NCBI RefSeq assembly: GCF_002443255.2
Contig: NW_019211456.1
Coordinates: 35,961,795 to 36,025,794 of the forward strand
DNA: 64,000 bases
Direction: 5' to 3'
Origin: Varroa destructor
Lineage: Eukaryota > Arthropoda > Arachnida > Mesostigmata > Varroidae
Below, in pieces: positions 25,430 to 38,220 of the stretch. The notes under the pieces were generated by a model, which had not been told where the DNA came from, ran no database searches, and saw only the letters and a list, made by a program, of their open reading frames with translations. Numbering within the stretch: position 1 is the stretch's first letter; each line of letters starts with the position of its first letter. A program made the position numbers and the translations under genes.

Positions 25430-26885
25430 ACTTCTATGATTCTCGTTTGCGTGTCAGATTTTTACATTTTAGTTGGTATACATAGATTGGCCACAGGAAC
25501 GGTGCGATGAAAATAGTCCGTATCTTTGATAGCGATTCCTAGGACGTGATCTTTTTTTGTCGGTTAGACTGAGACAGCAACGAAATTATTCAAAGGAACG
25601 TTAAAGATGAAACCGTTTTTTCGCAATTAAACATGAATATTTATGTTAGTAATTGGGACCATATGATTTGTCATTACTAAAGCTTAAGTTTGTATCAGTA
25701 TGGAATAAATCTTCATTTGGTTCTTGCTGTCGCTAATTTTTTGAATACTGAGATACCACTCCTGCCAATTCATTTTATTGATGCTATCTATTACCTGCCT
25801 ATTTAATTGTTCCCACAGCCGTCACTGACAACGCAGTGACGACCGTGAGAAAAACAGCCTTTGTTCTCTCTTCCTTCCGATTGCGAGTAATTGTCCCTCA
25901 TGGTATAACTACAGTGAATTATGAAGTTTTACTTATAATGCTTTTTCAAAAATGATCTAAAAACCGGCCAACCCATTTTAGTCATTTACGCGGAAGCACA
26001 CATTTAGACTGAAGAAGCTTACCACACTCCTATTCCGAAATAAAAAATCCGTTCTATTAAATAAATATTGCACCTAATAACTTGTTATGTATTTATTTAC
26101 ATAAAATACGCAGAATTGTTCTTTCTTTGCATCAAAGCCTCGTTCTTAATACTACATAGCAGCAGTAGGTGTAATTGAGTGTTAGGGAGACTTTAGTGCT
26201 GGAAAGCAGTACTTAGAAAAGCCTAAAACGTAGTAGAAACGCATGTCTGGTGTACTCAGGATGCCAGAAATGCAGATGTCGTTTAACTTGACCAACATAT
26301 ACTCAATAGATTGTGCCGTGCCCTTAACTGTGCTGTGAACTTAACCCTGCCCCTAATTTCACATCGCCTTTCTCTGGTCGCGAAGTTCTTCTGAGAGTAA
26401 AACGTGCGAAGACATAAAACGTATTTGAAATTTAATTAAATCTAGGGCGATAAATTAAACCGAGGGTCAAAAACCCGAACAGAGAAATAGAGCCAATTTT
26501 TCGAGCAAGATATGAAAACACAGAAAAAAAGGCCGGTCTTAGTTGGACGCTATCTCGTTGATGTATATGTAACATAACCTGGTTGAATACAAGTAAATAC
26601 CATGTTAGTATCCGATTCCATATAAAAATCAAAAACAGATTGATGCACAGATTGATTAATTAGCATTAGAACACTATATATTGCATACGAACATTTGGTT
26701 TCTAGCCGCGTCTGGAGCCCTGTCCACAGTATTGACTGTGCGGGATAATTGATCTTGTTTTGTTTTCATGGAAAACTCGCATCTAATTCACATACAGCTG
26801 TCTGTAATGCAAGTAACCGTCGATACTTGAAAATAGTACCGGGACAGTTGAATGCCAAGTTGGTATGCTTCGGGTGAAGCCCAGA
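25430..26885. other. No gene recognised; AT-rich
   Basis: Background sequence with no structure beyond short A/T runs. Confidence 0.5.
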
Positions 26886-26889
26886 CGAA

Positions 26890-27065
26890 GTCCCTGCGAT
26901 AGCTTAGTGGGTGACGAATTTGCCTGCTAACCTATAATAATAAGCGAGACATTGTAGTCTAAGCTCAGACCCGGACATCGACGCACGATTGGTGTCATGC
27001 TGATCGTAGAGCCAGCCGTATGATGGAATGCCTAACAGCGTTACTGGACGTAAAACTCGAAAGAG
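26890..27065 (+). mobile_element. tRNA-derived SINE copy (plus strand)
   Basis: TAGCTTAGTGGG at 26900-26911 is a textbook Pol III A box. It is followed by GACGAATTTGCCTGCTAACC, whose CTGCTAA resembles a tRNA anticodon loop (GCT, serine-like). The B-box position (26962-26972, AGCTCAGACCC) is degraded. The non-tRNA body runs through CGACGCACGATTGG, AGCCAGCCGTATGATGG and AATGCCTAACAGCG to GACGTAAAACTCGAAAG at about 27065. This is the most complete plus-strand copy and the best guide to the family. The minus-strand open frame across it is a shadow. Confidence 0.82.
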
Positions 27066-30000
27066 ATGAATCCTATATGCCCTTGGTCGATAGATGAGTT
27101 TTAACTGCAGGACCCTCATGGGATTACGCGGTATCGACGGCCGTCATGTTCAGTATATATTAACTTGGGCCAGCACCGGATGAAGAGAATTTATTGACTA
27201 TTAACCCGTTCTATGTGAGGGAACTAAATAAATACACAGTACGGCACCATCAACTAACTATAATGGTTTAATTAAAACGGGCCATGTCAAGCGAAATCGA
27301 TTCACGGTTCCAGTTCATGTCGAGCAGTTCCGTGATTGATTACCTTATCAATAGAAGTGGACGCAAATGTTACGTATATTAAGTATAGGGTAAGGGCGAG
27401 ATAGCGCAAAAAAGCGATCCATCCTGCATTTATATACATATACTTATAAAGACTAACCGTTGGCCCTCTTGTAAATTCGGTTGAACTTGTCGTACAGTTA
27501 GTTATCTGATAGCTGGCTGTTACACTACATAGCTAGCTATCACAGCAGTGGGCGAAACTAATATAGTGGGGTTTAACTTATAATACCTAATAAAAATATC
27601 GCTAATATCACATATAATAATGAGTAAGAGCTATATTGTTGTCGCGGGTGATTCAATAAGGAGGTTTTAATGGTAGCGTAAGCCGTCTATTCGTCTACTA
27701 CAATATTTACTATAAGGTTTACTAAGGGTCCTATAGATATGATTTCAAGCCTATGAATATACGTAAAATGGACACACAACAGATCTCTAGCACCTGAGCT
27801 CCGCGTTGCTTTCTCTGATTTTTTTTTTATTTGACTTATAAAGCCTTGTCAGCAGTTGCACTGCCAAATGTTATACGCCCGCCGGGTTGGTACTTATGGA
27901 TGGTACAATATTTGTTATCTATTGTATAGTCCAATAGCGTTATACTGGTTTTTGTCTCTAACTAATTTCAACTTATCATCTTCATGCTTACGCATACATG
28001 TTATCTGCGATCGTTCGAATGGCTAAGATACTTTTATGAACAATACGTTCACCAGCCTTTGCCAATCATTGACGTTCGGAAGACATTCATTTTTTTTTTT
28101 GCCTATTGTCACCGTGGGTAAGGCCATCAAAGCATTTCTTCCGGCCTTTTCTGAAATCTGAAAATACATTTTTAGAAAAGAGTTCCGGGACAGTTTTAGA
28201 AAAGACATGACCGGGACAAGCTATTCGTATCCGTATACGTAGTAGTAGACGTCAACGCGTGGAAAAAATACGTTCTATCCTAGCAAATACAATACGCAAA
28301 TGTGGAATAATCTTGCGTAACTCGTAAGGCAGAGCCACACTTTTACCCGACGTAGGGTAGCACGACGCTTCCAGAAAAAACTATTTTTTTGAAAAAAGAC
28401 AATCAGCCTCTATGAGCCTTTCACGCTTTTCTTGAGCCGTGTGGCCTTGTTTACGCCGATAATTCAACATACACATGCTAGTTAAAACCTGTTGTTTTAA
28501 TCCATTTTCTAGTTAAAGCTAGTTTGCTGAAAAAACGTCGAAGCTTTGGCTGTGAAGCAGTGAAGTGTTCCACGTTTCATGGATGACCCATCTGCAGCAT
28601 GAAAAATTAAAATCAAATGAAGCCGCTGAGTTCGGTCGCTTGGGCTGGTGGCAGAAGTGGAGGTTGTAAACCAGGCGTAGCCAGATTGATCAAAACTGTC
28701 TAAATCGTCTAAGCATTAATCGATTTGCGAGTAACACTGTAAGAAGTCCCATGCAACGGACTCAGCGTTTTTCCTGTCAATGCAAACGTTTCCCACTAAA
28801 AAACAGGTTCCGTTTTCCTACTCCTAAATACAAATGCTAATGTTTCATAAACCGCAGTTGCCGTAAATAGGCAAATGACGTTCGAGCACGTTTATCGAAT
28901 TTTGCTGAAAATATGAGCTTCCAGCCACTTCCAATGAAATCTTCGGAAGGTAGTTGATTTTATGGTGAAGGAACCTTTGACGTACGATGCGCTTTTCAAC
29001 TTGCCTTTGGTGTAACAATAAAGCTTTACTTCCTGACAGCACCACTTAGCTTTGCCTGCGATAATGCAGCTTTTGTGATGCAGCCTCCAGTTCATGTCTA
29101 ACTAGTTTCACGTTGGCACAGGTTCCCTACAACATTCTAGAATTTAGCTTCCAGATTATCTCGGCACTTCAGTCTGACGTTGTACAGCCCGCTTCACGAA
29201 CTGGGTCTACCTCCTAAGCTTCCATTGAATTCGACGTTAAGTTAACTGCAACCTAGGTCGCTCCTTGCGGCCGCGCATCATTACTAGCGGCCATTTGTCA
29301 CAGGCCGCCATTATGAGGAAGTGAAGAGCAAATTCATTACAACAAATACACCTTTTCGAATCTTACGTCTGAAGGTTGTTCGAAGTGTCCATATATTCCG
29401 AAACTACTAAATGAAATGTTTGTAATAAAAAAGACACTTAGACGTCGTAGGGGTTAGGCGGCTCCTGAACAGAGCTTTGCTTTCAAGGTCCAGAGTTGTT
29501 TGTTGACCCTGTAAAATATAATACGTGTTTGGATTAGCAGTACAACCCACAACTTTTCGTTTTTTTTCACGTTTTCGAACTTTTACGTTTCAGGCGTACT
29601 AATTACAGAGGGGGCAAATAGTAAAATGTCCTACATACATAGTAAGACACGAAATGATCAAACACGTTTAATAATGCGGCATGTTAATGAGTGCTGCTAC
29701 TGCATTGACCTCGATTCTTGAGTTACGCTTCTTGAGGGTTATGCCGCCGATATCGTCGAGGGGAAGGACATGCTCCTGTATTGTATAAGGAACTTAGAGA
29801 TTGTCTTCTTCGAAAAACGCATTTGACGGCACCTGCTCGAATCAAATGTAAGAAGTCTCTTCCCCTAGTGCTGGTAATGCACAATATACGATCGGCAATC
29901 GGCACACTATACAACATTACCTATTGTGGCCTAATGATACGAAACGAGTTCAGTTTGCGTGCCGAGTTCGTAAATTTCACCACTATTACTTAATTAAGAG

Positions 30001-31047
30001 CCTGCGAACATAAAGACGCTTATGGCTACAGTTATTTCATGGCCTATCGAAAATATGCCAGCTACGGGAAAATAATTTCCTTTGTTAAACCAAATGCTGA
30101 CAATGCATCCAATCGTAGCGCTTCCAATTGCTTCTGGACGCAAAAATCAATAGGCAATAACATATTTTAAATATTAGGCCTAACACTAAAACTGGCCAAA
30201 TATCGTTTGGCGTTAACAGTCGTTTAGATCTTTCGTAAGAAGACATTTAACTCCGCAAATCGGCCGACTGAATACATTTCTTGGTATTAGAAGCACAATA
30301 TCACAAGGGGAATTGCAAATTTGCAAGCTTATTGTCTGCCATATTCTTTCCTCCTGGCCCGTAGAAAGGGAAAGAACTTATTTGGAACATAGGACCACTC
30401 AGTGTTCAACATTTATTGTAGCGAGTCCTATATGCCTCAATCAACATCTTGTACCTTTCACGTTATACGTACAAGTGATGAGTGTTGTTAACACTAAGCT
30501 TTTAAACTTGTGTACGCTTTATTAGAGTATAGCGCTATGGCTGTGAGTGTCACAAACTGTAATTCTGGGCATAGACGTTAACATACCTAAATAGTGACAA
30601 AAGCTCGGTGCAACATTTTAATAGGCCATAATCTAGCTTCTTTTGCTGGGATGAATACGGTGTAACTATGAGTTTATCATAAAAGTAAACTCAGGGATCG
30701 ATATCACCAGTGCCCAGCTGGCGACTAGTGCTTAGGGTGGAGGTTCATTAAAATTCCGATAACTAAGGGAAAGTTAGTGGTTGAAATCAAGCATTTTTAA
30801 GGATACACTACAGTGATGTCGTTTTAAGGTAATTTTTCAATTATCGAACGGGTTAAGAAGCTAAATCAGATCTGATATCGTTGATCTTCAGAAGCCAATG
30901 TCTGTTAGGCAGTCTGTATGTGTATAGATAATGTGATCTGTAAAATGTTTCGGAGGAAGCCCAACATGAATGCGCAGCGATCAAATATGCCCCTTGCACC
31001 TTCCAGGGGTACGCCAATTTTTTAAAAAATAACTGTCTTCAGTGTGA

Positions 31048-31071
31048 ACTAAACGAGTCTCCTCGTTTAGT
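31048..31071. repeat. Small perfect hairpin (10-bp stem, 4-nt loop)
   Basis: ACTAAACGAG (31048-31057), loop TCTC, then CTCGTTTAGT (31062-31071). It is a compact cruciform or RNA hairpin. No T run follows, and no linked gene was identified. Confidence 0.85.
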
Positions 31072-31755
31072 CAGCAGGACCAAATGATTGGCAAATGTAA
31101 ACAAAGTGCATATGCTGCTTAACCAAGAACTGTTGAACTGTAGATACTGTTGAAAGTGCAGATATCTAGCGGGGGTAGCGGCTGCACAATTTCCAAAGAG
31201 TATCCTAAACTACATAAAAATTTCGGTTGATCCTTATGCCATACGTTTTATATGCATGCATGAAACTGTTCGAGTCCGGTAGTATTGTTGAGTATTGCTT
31301 CAAGTATATGGGTGTATTTTAAATTTACCTACCTATATATGCAAGAAGTTCTGTCTATAATCGGGAACATTTACACTAAGCCCCTTATATACTACGCAAT
31401 CAGTCTAGCGTGTAGTATAACGGATATGTATACGAAACGCCGCCTAAAACATGGCCGTAGTAAATTTATAATTTCCCAAACAGAGCCGACATTGAATTGA
31501 GTCCATATCGAGCTAAAAGCTGATCCGTGGATTACACATGGCTTTTATTTTTACAAGCCTAACTGAGCCCGGCGTCATATTATAGAGACGACGTGGTGCC
31601 ACAGCGTAGCCAATGGCTACGATGAAGGATCCGTTTATGCTATGACCCTTTAGTCAAATTTACTGTTTATTGATGTGTTCTATACTTAGATTTTATAGAT
31701 CTACCATATAGTTCCAAACGCATTTCTTCGTCAGGCGCTGTCATTAAATGAGAAT

Positions 31756-31774
31756 CTATCTACTATGTAGATAG
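31756..31774. repeat. Small perfect hairpin (8-bp stem, 3-nt loop)
   Basis: CTATCTAC, loop TAT, GTAGATAG. This is close to what chance gives in 64 kb. It is recorded for completeness. Confidence 0.7.
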
Positions 31775-33299
31775 CAATGTTGCAAAGGGATAACAGATAA
31801 GTTTTCGCGTGGGGTATCGACCGTGATGGAAGATTTTTTATCACGTGAAGATGTGCGCTGTCAGTGAGTGTCACCCAAAAGCACCCTATAATGAGTGTAC
31901 CGCAGTAAATGTTCGCGCTAGGATTTTATCAGCACATTGGACTGTTCGTCTAAACAATCAGTAAGTTAGAAAATACAGTCCTTTCACTTAGAACTAGCCG
32001 GCAAATGGATATCAGAAGAACGCATACTTAATACAGAAAATAAATTAGGGAAGGGCTATTATTCGATAATGGGGCACAAATGCAACCATTTCGTTCTTCC
32101 TTCTCCATTGCTAGTGGACTGATAATGCGGTTTGCATGGACTATAAGACTGCTTTGTCAAACCCACTTCTATATTTCGCCGTATGTATAAAATGGCAGAG
32201 CTGAATACAGGATGCCCTCCTTTGACTGATTCTCGACAAATTAAACTTGTTATCAACTACCTATAAACGTAATAGTTTTGGAGTGCTTATTTAAAAATGT
32301 ATCAACTGATACACCTATCTGTTAGCCTAACAAAGGATGCAGGTTTCGCCGTCGGAATAGGTTATCTCGAATTTCAGAATAAAAAAACCTCTGCTGTTAC
32401 AATGTTATGGCCAAGGTGTGTCAACCGTTCCATCGTAGTTAGGGGACGTCCACAAGGTACCTTCCGGTAGCTCGATGTCTGCCGCGACAGACACGAAGTT
32501 GCCATAATGTCGTTCCTGGAGCTTTGCCTTTCGTATTTGGTCTCGGTTGACACTTACACGGTTTTCATGGAGGGTCCGGTAGCATTAAACTACTGCTAAA
32601 TATTAGGTTATCGTTTTTGTGGACAATCATCATGTCCGTATTAACCGCCGGAGATAACACGCAGAGACGTAGCTCCGCTCAGAAAATGGGTTATCGGTCC
32701 TTTTATACGTAAACGACTTTATTCGATGACAAGGTGAATGAAAACTATGGATATCAGTGCGTAAGTCCTATATTAGCTTGAGAAGTTTTTCAACCTTCTG
32801 GTTCGAAAACGTCTATCATTTCTTAGTCATTCGATTATATTGACAATTTGCCTCTAAAACGGTATAAAATGTTTAAGTTTAAAGTTAAGCATGCTCTGAT
32901 CTGCCTTTCAAAGTCCCTGTTATATTGATGACGCATACTGAAAATAATATTCAGTTTACTGATAATATGCAAATACTAAGACTTATTCGCCTACCTTGTG
33001 CTCCGCTTTAGTTGTGTTTAAGCTTTTGTTTATCCTGTACAGCAGCTGGTTGAGTTTATTAGGTAAGGGTTATGAGTAATGTAAGAGCTGTTGCTAGATA
33101 ACTGTGAACAGTAAACAGTCACTTAACTCGTCGTTGCTTGATTCTTCCGTACTTGTACCTCATAACGGGCTGCTACCAAAGAAGCAAACTCATGGCATGT
33201 TACCTTTTCCCTTTCCTATTTTCGTCTTCATTTAGTTGGCGTATTTTTACCGGAGGCCATTAAAGCGACTAGAGTTCCTATAATCTGCTCAAACGATCA

Positions 33300-33342
33300 G
33301 GGCTGAGACTGTCGGAGGTGTGGTCTCCGACAGTCTCAGCCC
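33300..33342. repeat. Perfect 18-bp inverted repeat with a 7-nt loop
   Basis: GGGCTGAGACTGTCGGAG (33300-33317), loop GTGTGGT, CTCCGACAGTCTCAGCCC (33325-33342). All 18 pairs are Watson-Crick and the stem is GC-rich, which is far above background. An outer GCTCA (33287-33291) can pair with TGAGC (33344-33348) across an asymmetric internal loop. It lies about 95 bp beyond the 3' end of a minus-strand SINE copy. It could be a fold-back made by template switching, a transcribed hairpin or a remnant of a small fold-back element. Confidence 0.97.
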
Positions 33343-33436
33343 GTGAGCGGAATGCAGCTCGAAAAGCTACAAAGAAACCAATTCACGAAGTCCGAGAGCG
33401 TACGGAAGCGAATGACACTATCTCTTGCTTTCTATG

Positions 33437-33600
33437 TTTCGAGTTTTATACCCGGTACGGTAGGGTACGAAGATGGTTAGCTCCCACCACGAAATGAAGC
33501 TTCGTTCTAAGCCCGGATTCGAACCTAGACCACAACGCGTCCCAATAATTAGTCTAAGATTAGAAGGCAAATATATTACCCAATCACGGAGATACTGTAT
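33437..33600 (-). mobile_element. tRNA-derived SINE copy with intact B box (minus strand)
   Basis: On the minus strand the B box GGTTCGAATCC (plus 33515-33525) matches the Pol III consensus exactly and is preceded by TGTGGTCTA. The A-box region (about 33580-33595, reading CTCCGTGATTGGGTAAT) is diverged. TTTGCCTTCTAATC corresponds to TTTGCCTGCTAACC of the other copies. The body ends ACCGGGTATAAAACTCGAAAC, like the 27.06 kb end. The overlapping minus-strand open frame (33418-33699) is a shadow. Confidence 0.8.
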
Positions 33601-36360
33601 CCCCTGAGGTAAACAAAAGCGAATAGGTGTAGCTGGGCGAGTCGGGAGCATTGCGTTGCTGGGTTTATTTGGCATCCAAAGGAAAACAATATCTTCCAAC
33701 AGATCTCAACAAGCTGCCACGTATGTATTAGCTCGCGAAATAGACATGTTGCGCCATTTTCGCCGACAGAAACGAGTAGCGACAGTGCCTTGCTAGATAA
33801 CGAGAGATGAGTGCGACGCAGCGAGCTAAGTAAACTGCTATAAATGCGTAGCGCATGAGTGTATCGGACGCCGACCAGCTGGCGGATGCACGCGGCACAG
33901 TATGGGGCAAATTGGCCGGACACACTTGACATCGAAGTGGGCTCTTACTGGCCAGCGTAATGGGCGCTCGCTTATTGGAATAAGGTTTTATGTATCCATC
34001 TGCATCGCCTGCGAATAATGTTGTTGATGGGATCGAGACCATTGCGCTTGTCACGATATTATTATCTCTGATCAAGAGAAAAGCGAAAGAAATCTACGGA
34101 GACGTAAAACGCATGCATAACTTCGTTAGAGGAATTGGCATGTGAAAAATCTGACGCAAATGACGTGCAGGGTAATTGTAAATGGTTTGCTAGGAAAAAA
34201 CGCTGGCTAAAGTCTAATAATACCGAAAAATAAGACTCGATGTTTGTAAACGAGATTCATCAAACAACCTCTTAAAAAAAGCTATAATAGTAACGGGATT
34301 AATCCATAGTCTCGCAAAAAAAGTAAAGCGAATCGTATGTCACAGCGTTTGCTTGAAAGATCCAACTGAGAACTTGTTCGACCTTATTTTCCTCTGGGAA
34401 GATGCGCGTCCTTTCAACGAACGTTCTTCGAAAAAAAAAAACAAATTTATTGCCTATAATATTAAGTATCTCACACGACTCTTTTAAGAGTCTTCGGGTG
34501 AGTCTAGATTCACTTAATGGATTCGATGTTTAAATAAAGGGGGCGTCAAATGAAATTATTGTACAGCTGACGGGATAAAAAGTCAACTCAGTCTGCATTA
34601 GAATAGAAAAGTAGCAGAACTAATTCAGCGTCAGCCACTAACCCAGATTCGTATGGCTATATAAAGAAGTAGAGCGGGTCTACGGTAGCGATTGCTCTTA
34701 AGGTAACCCTCTTCAGGATCACTTAAGCAACTCATTCTAATAGGACCATTGCATTCGTGGGTGCAGCAAACAGCGATACGTCGGAAACATGACTGGGTAG
34801 ATGAGTCAGGCGGGATGTCCTCTCTTCCAGCAAAGAGCAATAAAACATCCATACGGACTGACCTAAGATGACAAAAGTTGAGCAAGGAATATTTCCAACA
34901 GGTAAGAATGACATCGATGAACGGCGAATATCCTGAGAATGGCTTCTGCCGAGAAGCAGGATCTGCTTTACCCAGCCGTCCAACACTACAAGACGGGCGC
35001 AGGATACAACAGAAGCCGCGGTGGCAGTCGCAAAACAGCCCGAACGATCTTCTATAGCAACCATTATCGTTTAGCTGCTTAGTGTAGTTGCGGAAATGTC
35101 GAGTTTAGTCGATGACGCTAGGACACCCAGAGGGAAGTAATCGTCTTCATCGATACACAGGCAACCCACAGCACAGGACGGGTTAGCAATCGTCCGCCTG
35201 CCTGCTTGACAAAATGGGTAGGTGAGACTACGGCCTTACGTCAAATGTTCCCCATCCCTTCTCTCCTGTACGACTCTTGCTTCCCATTTCGTTATAACTA
35301 AAACCATTTTCTATTAACCTCCCTAAGTTTGACCCCGTCATTTGACTGGCGCACCCAATACTATAATGTTTTAGTCCTCCATAGCGCGTTCTGTCCCCAC
35401 CGGTCGTTCAACATTGCAGCTCTAGGAGAAGGTGAGGCATAGCGGCCTGGACGGCAATAGACATTCGAAACCCCACTGCCGCGCTGGGTAAAGAAAGAAA
35501 GGCGGTCTATTGCCTAATCGGGTCAAAAGGCGTCCTATCCCGTTTCTAGAGGCTTTCTCGTTGGACGGCAAGAGGACCCATGAGAACCCAACGGGTTGTG
35601 GCGACCGGGCGAAAACGCTCTAGGATGCAACGATGCTGGCAACTTTTGACTCTTCGTTAACATTTTTTTTGAAAAAACCACATGCCAAGCTAAGTAGCAG
35701 ACATCAGAAGGTTTGCAAATGGTTCACACAAAAAGATCTGTCACTGCAATAGGTTTTTTCCGGACAATTCTCAGAGAAAATCACCGACACGGCTTCTTCG
35801 TGCCTCGATGCTAGTACAATGACATGGTCCATACCACGCACGTACACTATTAATGATCGCAGTTAGTGAATGTGTAAAATAAGCTATAATATAGAAATTA
35901 AATAAGCATATGTGGTAAACCATACGTGCGGGCTGCATGTATCTTATTCTCAATAAGTATTACGACCTCAACGGTGCCGCGTGATACTTATCGAAGCGTT
36001 CGGTAGCTTTCAAAAAATTAAGCTCAATGTTATTAATGTGCGACAACCTGGCAGCTATAGATAGAGTGGTTTTCCCATTTCAATTACAGAATTTGGTGGA
36101 TATAATCTTATAAACATTGTCTTTTGCCGTGAGCTACTTTGATAAATATTGATTCGCTACTTGCATCTTCAACCGAGCAATTTTTTTGGATTTGATCGTT
36201 CGTTTTGTCATTGTCAATGGTGCAATTATAATTATCACTGTTATTGTCGTACCTAACCTTTCCAACAACCTCTCGAGCATGACACATGAACTTCGTGTCG
36301 GCTTTTCATGCTTTCTAGTTAACACATTTGTCCCGTTGTTGGCAAAGGTTTTGTATTAGT
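33601..36360. other. No gene recognised; some GC-richer patches
   Basis: The overlapping minus-strand frames at 33576-33932 and 33728-34075 read different peptides through the same DNA, so they are probably noise. The frames at 34631-35064 (-) are similar. A 10-bp perfect inverted repeat (GGCAATAGAC at 35453-35462, GTCTATTGCC at 35505-35514) frames a 42-nt loop in a GC-rich patch at 35.1-35.65 kb, and GGACGGCAA recurs close by at about 35571. GACTCTTTTAAGAGTC at about 34477 is another small hairpin. Confidence 0.4.
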
Positions 36361-38220
36361 ATTGATCTCTACCAAGCTGAGCGAACATGTTGCCGTGAAA
36401 TGCATAGCTGTCGTCGTTGTTGTTCGTGTTGTTGCATTGAGTACAGTCAAAGTCAATTGCTTTGTGTGTAAGCGTTGGCCCGCTCGTTTCGTTAGTGAGC
36501 CGTTACAACTTGATGTTTTGTCTTTTTCAAAGCCCTACTGCAATGGCTGCCGCCAGACACAACTTATTCTTTACCATCAACTTTGCTAGCTACTTTTTGT
36601 TGCTCAGTCTTCCGCGGCGTAGTCACCTTACACCACGTGGTGACGTTTTTCCACTTACTTTCGCTGCTCTGTGCTATTTCCTGTTAGTGCTTGCCTGCCC
36701 CTTACCACTATGTGTCACCAAGGCGGTGATGCCTTCTGCTGTCCCTCGCGTTGCTGATGACTGTGGTTTCAGGCGTATCGAGATGAAAAATGGACCTGGC
36801 CAAGAGTTAGCTCATTGGCACAGCAGAACTTCTTCCATTTTCTGGTTGGTCGGTGCCCCAAGCTGATCCAGGCCGAAGTCTAAGAGCTCAAGTCGTGGTC
36901 CGTTGTACTCACTTTACCCTGAGTACCCATACGTTCGTAGCCCCAACTTCCGTCCTTTGCCGGCCCTTGTCCCTCAGTTTGTCTGTAGCTGCGTTTACTC
37001 TATGCGAAGTTGAGCCTCTGCGTGACCCCATAGTAGAACAGCCTGTAGCAGCGGCAGCGGCTCGTCTTTCTGTTCCCTCCCGTCTATGTATGTATATCAT
37101 AAAAAAATTCCTAAAGGATAACCCGCCACCAGAGACTTTCTAGCAACACACAAATTCTTCTCCTCATCTGATGAGGCATTATACTCCTCCGAGTACGCTC
37201 ATTCACGTTTCCGTTCACGAAACCCCTCTTCGAGTCGTTTCCGTGAGAGAACGGCGTACCCCAGGCCGCCGTCTAAGGCTGCCGGTGACTGATCCCGATA
37301 CGTTAAATTTACATGCAGAAGCTAAACGCTCCAATGTAAGAATTTGCTGATTCTGCCGTCATTGCTATTGCTCTTATTGCTTTATCCCGACAGGGTCGTT
37401 GGCATTAGTGCCACAAGAATATGACTCCATGTACATATACTTTATGTGGATTTGTATGTAGCGTGTTACCGTGACATTAAGTTGCATATTAAGTACAACC
37501 AACGAACTCAGAAAGCTTTTCTTTTTCGTCGGCAATAGCAGCAGTAGCCACTCATACAGATTACCACCACAGCAAACAAATCTAACTGAATCCCTTTCTT
37601 AGACTGGCAAGCACAAACCCGTCCGTCCATTTTCTCTAACTGCCGTTTTGGCCTTTGCTCGTTCTTCCCTTAGAGCTTCTTTCTCAGCCGTTTCGCCAGG
37701 AACCGCCGACCGCTGCTGCTACCTGCAACACGGCAGCGAACCTCACGCACCCCTTCTGCTGGCCTTCGAGGTTACAACAGCGACAGCGGTTACAGTAATC
37801 GAAACGTTTTTGCATTCCACTGTGGGCTACTTGATAATTCTCTTGAAGAAAGAAGCTACGGACCAAAAAGAGAACGAAAAAGTCTGTACTTCAGGCTGGC
37901 GAGCCGCTGAAACAGTGAGGTCGACGAGTTTAACGGGCTGAGGCAGAGAATTCCTCTCCAGACAGGCAGCTATGCTGTCGTTCATGTGCCGTTCTCTGTG
38001 AACTGCCGTTGTACAACGCTGCACGGCGAACTCTGTCCTCGGCGACAACAACGACGGTGTCGGCGGCACCGCCAACGACTTCCCTAAAGCAGGTTACTGC
38101 GACGGCTGTGAACGCTACGGTGTATGGAACCAATTGCCATCTGGTAATTCTTACTAGCAACCGGCGGAGACCTTATTTGATATCCTGGCAGGGCACCCGT
38201 TTAATAGTTTAGACCCTACT
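36360..38220. other. GC- and CpG-richer domain, possible untranslated exon or promoter
   Basis: For about 1.8 kb the sequence is GC-richer, rich in CpG and GTT/CTT/CGG-type triplets, and open in short frames on both strands (for example 36462-36866 +, 37648-37941 + and 37930-38160 -). No frame dominates and no peptide is recognised. The block could be a promoter with a 5' untranslated exon, or an old repeat. It contains the E-box palindrome at 36631-36642. Confidence 0.4.
36631..36642. promoter_or_regulatory. 12-bp palindrome containing an E-box (CACGTG)
   Basis: CACCACGTGGTG is perfectly palindromic and centred on CACGTG, the site bound by many bHLH dimers (Myc/Max, CLOCK/CYCLE types). An extra GTCACC/GGTGAC symmetry lies around it. 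It sits in the CpG-richer domain. Function is inferred from the motif only. Confidence 0.35.

Larger units (their letters stand above)
27066..33299. other. No gene recognised; intergenic or intronic
   Basis: No supported gene. Small structures seen: an imperfect hairpin around 27506-27541 (GATAGCTGGCT pairing with AGCTAGCTATC), a 10-bp perfect stem at 31048-31071 and an 8-bp stem at 31756-31774. All open frames are short and unrecognised. Confidence 0.5.

Noticed and set aside
26904..27119. 71-codon minus frame
   Set aside because: It is the reverse strand of a SINE copy.
33418..33699. 93-codon minus frame
   Set aside because: It runs through a SINE copy, so it is a repeat shadow.
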